Assembly (NCBI RefSeq): GCF_042681025.1
Contig: NZ_JBHUER010000002.1
Span: 371,651 to 435,650 of the forward strand
Source of the DNA: Methylopila henanensis
GTDB lineage: Bacteria; Pseudomonadota; Alphaproteobacteria; Rhizobiales; Methylopilaceae
Direction of reading: 5' to 3'
DNA: 64,000 bases
Of this stretch, positions 60,087 to 64,000 are shown in pieces; the first letter of the stretch is position 1, and every line of letters starts with the position of its first letter. The notes below the pieces were generated by a model. The model was not told the DNA's origin, did not search any database, and saw only the letters and a program-made list of their open reading frames with translations. The position numbers and the translations under genes are program-made.

Positions 60087-61526
60087 TCAGAGATAGGGCG
60101 CCATCAGGCGCACGGTCGCGTCGCGCAGCTTTACGGGCAGCGGCCGCCCGTCGAGCTCCGCGAGCGTCATCCGCGCCCCGCATTTCTCTTGGATCATCTT
60201 TGACAATGCGCCCGCGAGCTCCGCGTCATAGACCTCGACCGCCAGCTCGAAGTTGAGCCGGAGGCTCCGGGCGTCCCAGTTCGCGCTGCCGATCAGGCAC
60301 CATTCGTCGTCGACCGTCATCAGCTTCGAGTGATCGAAGGGCGGCGGCGAGCGGTAGAGCCGACAGCCGGCTTCGATCAGGGGGCGGACATGCGCCTCGA
60401 ACGCCCATGCGACCATCCTGTGGTTGTTGCGTTCAGGCGTCGTCAGCGTCACCTCGACCCCGCGCAGCGCCGCGAGCTGGAGCGCGGTCAGCAGCGCCTC
60501 TTCGGGCAGGAAATAGGGCGTCGCGATCCGGATGCTGCTGCGCGCGGAGGCGATCGCCGCCTGCAGGACGAGCGCGAGCTGGTCGATCGCGAGGTCCGGC
60601 CCGCTCGGGATCGCGCGCATGCGCGACGACCGCTCCGGTCCCGCCGCGGTCCGACGGGAGGGGAAATCCCGCTCGGGCGCCTCCTCGCCGGTGGCGAAGG
60701 TCCAGTCGTCGTCGAAGCTCGCCGCGATCTGGCGCACGACGCCGCCGGACACCCGGAAATGGACGTCCTGCACCGGCTCCGCGGTCGGCTTCGCCAGCAC
60801 GTTCTCGGCCGCGATGTTGAGGCCGCCGACGAAGGCGACGGCGTCGTCGACGATCAGCGCCTTCTTGTGCAGCCGCAGGTCGAGCAACGGCATCCGCCAG
60901 GGCAGGACCGAGTGCAGGAAGCGCGCCGCGGGAACGCCCTCCGCCCGCAGCCGGCGATAGGCGCGGGACAGGAAGAAGCCGCCGCCCATGCCGTCGATCA
61001 GCACGCGCACCGCGACGCCCCGCTTGTGCGCCCGCGTCAGCGCCGCGATGAAGCGCTCGCCGACGTCGTCGACACGGAAGATGAAGGTCGACAGCTCGAC
61101 GCTCGTCTTCGCGCCGTCGATCGCCGTGAGCATTTCGGGATAGCCCTCGTCGCCGGCGCGCAGAACCTGCTCGACCACGGCCGCCCGCAGCGGCAGCCCG
61201 CTGATCGCCTCGATCGCCAGCGCGAGCCGCGCGCGCGGCGAATCCTCGTCCGCGCCGCCGCCTTTGCCGAAGGCGTGGCTCTGCTTCATGCCGCGCAGCC
61301 GGCGCGCCTTACGGTGCACGCGGTTCACGCCGAATCCGACATAGAGCAGCGCGCCGAAGAATGGCGACAGCCAGATGACGCCGATCCAGCCGATCGCCGC
61401 GCGCACGTCGCGCTTGTTCATGAGCACATGCGCGGTGGCGGCCACGGCGGCCGCCACATGCGTCAGGCTGAAGAGGACGCCCTCGAGGGGCAACAGCTCG
61501 AAAGTGATCGCAGCGGTCTCCGGCAC
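60087..61526 (-). CDS. Phospholipase D-family cardiolipin synthase-like membrane protein
   Basis: A 479-residue protein starting with GTG. N-terminal ~80 residues have two membrane segments (LTHVAAAVAATAHVLM and AIGWIGVIWLSPFFGALLYV). Two HKD motifs follow: HKKALIVDDAVAFVGG and HSKLMTVDDEWCLIGS, as in ClsA-type enzymes that make cardiolipin from phosphatidylglycerol. Length and layout match ClsA. Other PLD-family activities are possible. Its GTG start lies close to the 5' region of the divergent phosphopantetheinyl transferase gene. Confidence 0.92.
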   Translation of the reverse strand: MPETAAITFELLPLEGVLFSLTHVAAAVAATAHVLMNKRDVRAAIGWIGVIWLSPFFGALLYVGFGVNRVHRKARRLRGMKQSHAFGKGGGADEDSPRARLALAIEAISGLPLRAAVVEQVLRAGDEGYPEMLTAIDGAKTSVELSTFIFRVDDVGERFIAALTRAHKRGVAVRVLIDGMGGGFFLSRAYRRLRAEGVPAARFLHSVLPWRMPLLDLRLHKKALIVDDAVAFVGGLNIAAENVLAKPTAEPVQDVHFRVSGGVVRQIAASFDDDWTFATGEEAPERDFPSRRTAAGPERSSRMRAIPSGPDLAIDQLALVLQAAIASARSSIRIATPYFLPEEALLTALQLAALRGVEVTLTTPERNNHRMVAWAFEAHVRPLIEAGCRLYRSPPPFDHSKLMTVDDEWCLIGSANWDARSLRLNFELAVEVYDAELAGALSKMIQEKCGARMTLAELDGRPLPVKLRDATVRLMAPYL

Positions 61527-61644
61527 GCTCCAACCTCTTAATCTAGGTCACCGGAGCCGGAACGCGCCATGCCGCATCGCCGCTCGCGGAAGCCGGCGAG
61601 CGAAGCTAGGCTGCGGGCCGTTTCCGCCACGCCCGGAGCCTCCG

Positions 61645-62403
61645 CTGACGTTCGAACCGCCGATCACGCCCGCGCCGAAACGCGCGATCCTTTCTCCTAA
61701 GCGCGCGGACCTGTGGCTGGCCGATCCCGACGCCGTGTCGCCGGAGCGGGAGGAGCGCCTACTGCGGCTCCTCACCCCGGAGGAGACGGCGCGGTGGGAA
61801 CGCTTCGCTGTGCCCTCCCCTAAGCGGCAGCACCTCGTCGCCCGCGCGCTGCTGCGGCTCACCCTGTCGCGCTACGCCGACGTCGCGCCGGAACGCTGGC
61901 GCTTCGCCGCGAACGAGCACGGCCGGCCGCGCCTGGACGGGCCCGAAGCCGCGCTCGGCCTGCATTTCAACCTGACCCACACGGACGGCCTCGTGGCGCT
62001 CGCGGTCGCGGCGCAGAGCGAGATCGGCGTCGACGTCGAAGACCTCGGCCGCCGCGCGGACATGGACCGGCTCGCGCCGGCGGTGTTCGCGCCGGAGGAG
62101 GCTGCGGCCTTCGCCGCCTGTCCGGCTGAGGTCAGGCGCGACACCTTCTTCGCGCTGTGGACGCTGAAGGAGGCCTATGTGAAGGCGCGCGGCCGCGGCA
62201 TAGCCATGGGGCTGAAGACCTTCGCCTTCCGGCTCGACGGGCCGTCGCCGGTGGCGACCTTCGGCCCGTCCTGCGCCGACGATCCCGCGCGCTGGCGGTT
62301 CTGGCGCCTCCGTCCGACGCCCCGGCACACCCTCGCGCTCGCGACCTCGGCGGAGGTCGCCGAGGTCCGCGCGCACTGGACGACGTTCGAGGACGCGCCC
62401 TGA
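61645..62403 (+). CDS. 4'-phosphopantetheinyl transferase, Sfp type (apparent CTG start)
   Basis: A 252-residue Sfp-type PPTase that attaches phosphopantetheine to carrier proteins. The motifs are GVDVEDLGRR (Mg-binding Asp/Glu) and FALWTLKEAYVKARGRG, with LHFNLTHTDG before them. The reading frame is open far upstream, but no ATG, GTG or TTG lies between the divergent Cls-like start region and the conserved ADLWLADPDAV segment. The best candidate is CTG at 61645, preceded by GGAG at six bases. A GTG near 61502 would give a long basic extension antisense to the neighbour's start. The carrier protein and pathway are unknown. Confidence 0.82.
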   Translation: MTFEPPITPAPKRAILSPKRADLWLADPDAVSPEREERLLRLLTPEETARWERFAVPSPKRQHLVARALLRLTLSRYADVAPERWRFAANEHGRPRLDGPEAALGLHFNLTHTDGLVALAVAAQSEIGVDVEDLGRRADMDRLAPAVFAPEEAAAFAACPAEVRRDTFFALWTLKEAYVKARGRGIAMGLKTFAFRLDGPSPVATFGPSCADDPARWRFWRLRPTPRHTLALATSAEVAEVRAHWTTFEDAP

Positions 62404-62409
62404 CGCGCC

Positions 62410-63126
62410 TCAGCGGCCGATGAGCGCCGCGAAATTGGCGTCGATCCGCTCGGCGTCGGCCCGGAAGGCCGCAAGCCGCGGCTCGACCTCGGCCGCGAGC
62501 TGCGCCGCCGCGCCGGCGCCGAACGCCGCTTCGAGGCTCGCGGCGTATTCCGTGATGCGGCCCCAGTCGGGCACGGTCGATGGCGTGATCTCGGAATGGT
62601 ACTGGAAGCCATAGGCATGGCGGCCGTACCGGAACGCCTGCACGGCGCAGGCGGCGTTCGAGGCCAGCACCTCTGCGCCCTCCGGCGGACGGGCCACCTG
62701 CGCGCCGTGCCACTGCAGCGTCTCGAACGCCGGCGGGAACCCGGCGAACACCGGGTCGGCGCGGCCGGCGTCCGTGAGCTCGACGGTCGCAAGCCCGACT
62801 TCGGGCCGCGCCATCAGCCCGACCTCGCCCCCGAGCGCGTCGGCGAGCAACTGGCAGCCGAGGCAGACGCCGAAATAGGGCCGGCCGAGATCTCGAACCC
62901 AGGTCCGGATCGCCGCCTTCTCGGCGACGAGCCAAGGGTGGGCGTCCTCCTGCCAGACGTCCATCGGGCCGCCCATGACGGCGAGCAGGTCGAAGCCCTC
63001 GAAATCCGGGATCGGCTCTCCGGCGTCGAGCTCGACCGTGATCCAGTCGTGGCCCTTCGCCCGCCAGATCTCGCGGAACACGCCGGGATGCTCGACGTCG
63101 AGATGCTGCAGGACGAGAATGCGCAT
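62410..63126 (-). CDS. Class-I glutamine amidotransferase domain protein (GMP synthase-like)
   Basis: A 238-residue amidotransferase-like protein. The nucleophile elbow is YFGVCLGCQLLADALGG and the paired His/Glu is in YGFQYHSEI, so the triad is complete. The family member with this length (COG0518-type) is usually free-standing, acting on glutamine or gamma-glutamyl compounds such as in gamma-glutamylamide catabolism. It is convergent with the PPTase gene (6 bp between stops) and divergent from the rhodanese gene. Confidence 0.9.
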   Translation of the reverse strand: MRILVLQHLDVEHPGVFREIWRAKGHDWITVELDAGEPIPDFEGFDLLAVMGGPMDVWQEDAHPWLVAEKAAIRTWVRDLGRPYFGVCLGCQLLADALGGEVGLMARPEVGLATVELTDAGRADPVFAGFPPAFETLQWHGAQVARPPEGAEVLASNAACAVQAFRYGRHAYGFQYHSEITPSTVPDWGRITEYAASLEAAFGAGAAAQLAAEVEPRLAAFRADAERIDANFAALIGR

Positions 63127-63194
63127 GCGATGTCCCTGCGTTGCGGCCGTTGACGGCGGCCAAGTCGCGACCGGGGGAAGGACGCGGAGCGTTG

Positions 63195-63593
63195 ATGCGC
63201 AAGGGATACAAGCAGCTTCTGGCCGAGGCGAGCGCAGAGATCGAGACGCTCGACATCGACGAGGCGATCGCCCTCCATGGCGCGCCGGACGTCGTCTTCA
63301 TCGACCTGCGCGACCCGCGCGAGATCGAGCGCGACGGCCGCGTCGCCGGCGCGTTCTCCTGCCCGCGCGGGATGCTCGAGTTCTGGATCGATCCCGAAAG
63401 CCCTTACGCCAAGCCGGTCTTCGCCGTGCCAAACCGCTTCGTGTTCTACTGCGCCAGCGGCTGGCGCTCGGCGCTCGCAGCCAAGACGGCGCAGGACATG
63501 GGCCTCGCCGGCGTCGCCCATGTGGGCGGCGGCTTCACCGCCTGGCGCGAGCGCGGCGGCCCGGTCGAGCCGCCGAAAGCGCGCCTAGCATGA
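63195..63593 (+). CDS. Rhodanese-like domain protein (sulfurtransferase)
   Basis: A 132-residue single-domain rhodanese. The active-site loop is FYCASGWRSALAAKT, with Cys as the persulfide carrier; FIDLRDPREIERDG and GGGFTAWRERGGPV are the other domain signatures. The ATG at 63195 follows CGGAGC. It probably handles sulfane sulfur or cyanide in the cytoplasm; no sulfur gene is adjacent. A terminator follows. Confidence 0.92.
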   Translation: MRKGYKQLLAEASAEIETLDIDEAIALHGAPDVVFIDLRDPREIERDGRVAGAFSCPRGMLEFWIDPESPYAKPVFAVPNRFVFYCASGWRSALAAKTAQDMGLAGVAHVGGGFTAWRERGGPVEPPKARLA

Positions 63594-63637
63594 CCGTGCG
63601 AAGGCCCTGCGGCGGGGCGCCGCGGCGCAGCGAAGAT

Positions 63638-63661
63638 CGGCGCTTTCCGCCGGATTTTTTT
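63638..63661 (+). terminator. Rho-independent terminator after the rhodanese gene
   Basis: The stem CGGCG (63638-63642) with CGCCG (63648-63652), loop ctttc, is followed by GGA and a run of seven T's (63655-63661). This is the only terminator in the window with a proper U-tract. It insulates the rRNA promoter downstream. Confidence 0.8.
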
Positions 63662-63765
63662 GCCCGACGCCCGCCGTCGCCGGCCTCTGCCCACACGGTT
63701 TCAGCTGCCGCCACAGCGGCTTACGCGATTTCGCGACAGGTTTTTCACAAGCCTCAAAAACCGCG

Positions 63766-63795
63766 TTGACAGGCTCCATGGGGCGCCCCTATAAA
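63766..63795 (+). promoter_or_regulatory. Strong rRNA operon promoter
   Basis: TTGACA (63766-63771, perfect -35) and TATAAA (63790-63795, -10) are separated by 18 bp. An A/T-rich stretch just upstream (63741-63760) could serve as an UP element. The GC-rich stretch GGGCGCCCC just before the -10 resembles stringent-control promoters, although the discriminator itself (63796-63802) is GC-rich as well. It precedes an rRNA leader. Confidence 0.85.
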
Positions 63796-63801
63796 GCGCC
63801 A

Positions 63802-64000
63802 CACCGGACGACGGGGCGGCCAACAGCGGCCTCGGCGATCCGGAAAACAGTCTTCAAAGCATGGTGTAGCCGAGCGTTCGGCGAAAGCCGAATGCGGGCA
63901 GGATTGAACGGCTTGGCGGGGACACCCATCTAGCCGAACGCGGCCGGTTCTGGTCGTGGGCTCTTTGACAGTGTGGATAATTGAAAGAGAAACGTGGGCG
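63802..64000 (+). other. Leader of an rRNA operon with boxA antitermination site; 16S gene lies beyond the window
   Basis: The transcript would begin near 63802. The leader contains a GNRA-capped hairpin, TTCGGC-gaaa-GCCGAA (63877-63892). A boxA-like GCTCTTTGACA (63960-63970) and the AGAGAAACGTGGGCG stretch at the window's end follow. These are typical of alphaproteobacterial rrn leaders upstream of 16S. No mature rRNA sequence is reached. Confidence 0.85.

Overview
The window is GC-rich and almost fully coding, with short intergenic gaps, many 1-4 bp ATGA/GTGA gene overlaps and several GTG or TTG starts. Gene content points to an alphaproteobacterium, most likely of the Hyphomicrobiales (Rhizobiales). 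The pointers are a NadQ-type NAD regulator, a DUF930 protein, a rhizobial-type purC/purS/purQ region, palindromic intergenic elements of rhizobial style and the leader of an alphaproteobacterial rRNA operon at the right edge. I cannot name a genus. No phage, insertion sequence, CRISPR array or tRNA gene was seen; the only addiction module is a YefM/YoeB pair.

Region 1 (1-8.3 kb): uptake and regulation. An ABC ATPase (cut by the left edge) and a fused double permease of the 2-aminoethylphosphonate type run into a PbfA-like PLP enzyme, followed by a Na/Pi-cotransporter-family protein with a PhoU-like tail. Next is a small GntR/FCD unit with a Tat-exported BMP-family binding protein and a GlcG/HbpS-like protein; TGTATACA-type palindromes sit in front of both regulator and target. 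Region 2 (8.3-15.8 kb): an AI-2E-family membrane protein with a large soluble tail, a DUF72 protein, purQ, purS and purC interleaved with two small secreted cysteine proteins, and a SoxR regulator. SoxR is divergent from an arylamine N-acetyltransferase, across a textbook SoxR box in a 19-bp-spacer promoter.

Region 3 (15.8-40.5 kb) is the centrepiece, a near-complete alpha-glucan/trehalose gene set: glgX (minus), a DUF2934 protein (minus), then on the plus strand glgE, a trehalose synthase-maltokinase fusion, glgB, a second glgX, treZ, malQ, treY, a small unknown protein, glgP, glgC and glgA. It encodes two routes into glycogen (GlgC-GlgA, and trehalose to maltose-1-phosphate to glucan via TreS-Mak and GlgE), branching by GlgB, breakdown by GlgP, GlgX and MalQ, and conversion of glucan to trehalose by TreY-TreZ. 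A glucan-trehalose cycle can therefore be drawn from this locus alone.

Region 4 (40.5-53 kb): UDP-glucose dehydrogenase, a lipoprotein L,D-transpeptidase, an ALDH7-type aldehyde dehydrogenase, a YhaO/YhaN (SbcD/SbcC-like) pair, an orphan Leu/Ile/Val-type binding protein, a DUF930 protein and a CoA-transferase with an unusual C-terminal extension. Region 5 (53-64 kb): ygfZ, tag, yefM/yoeB, dctA, an HD-hydrolase/phosphatase/NadQ operon, a palindromic repeat pair, an EEP-family nuclease/phosphatase and a cardiolipin-synthase-like PLD protein, a phosphopantetheinyl transferase that seems to lack a usual start codon, a class-I glutamine amidotransferase, a rhodanese, and finally a strong promoter and boxA leader of an rRNA operon whose 16S gene lies just outside the window.
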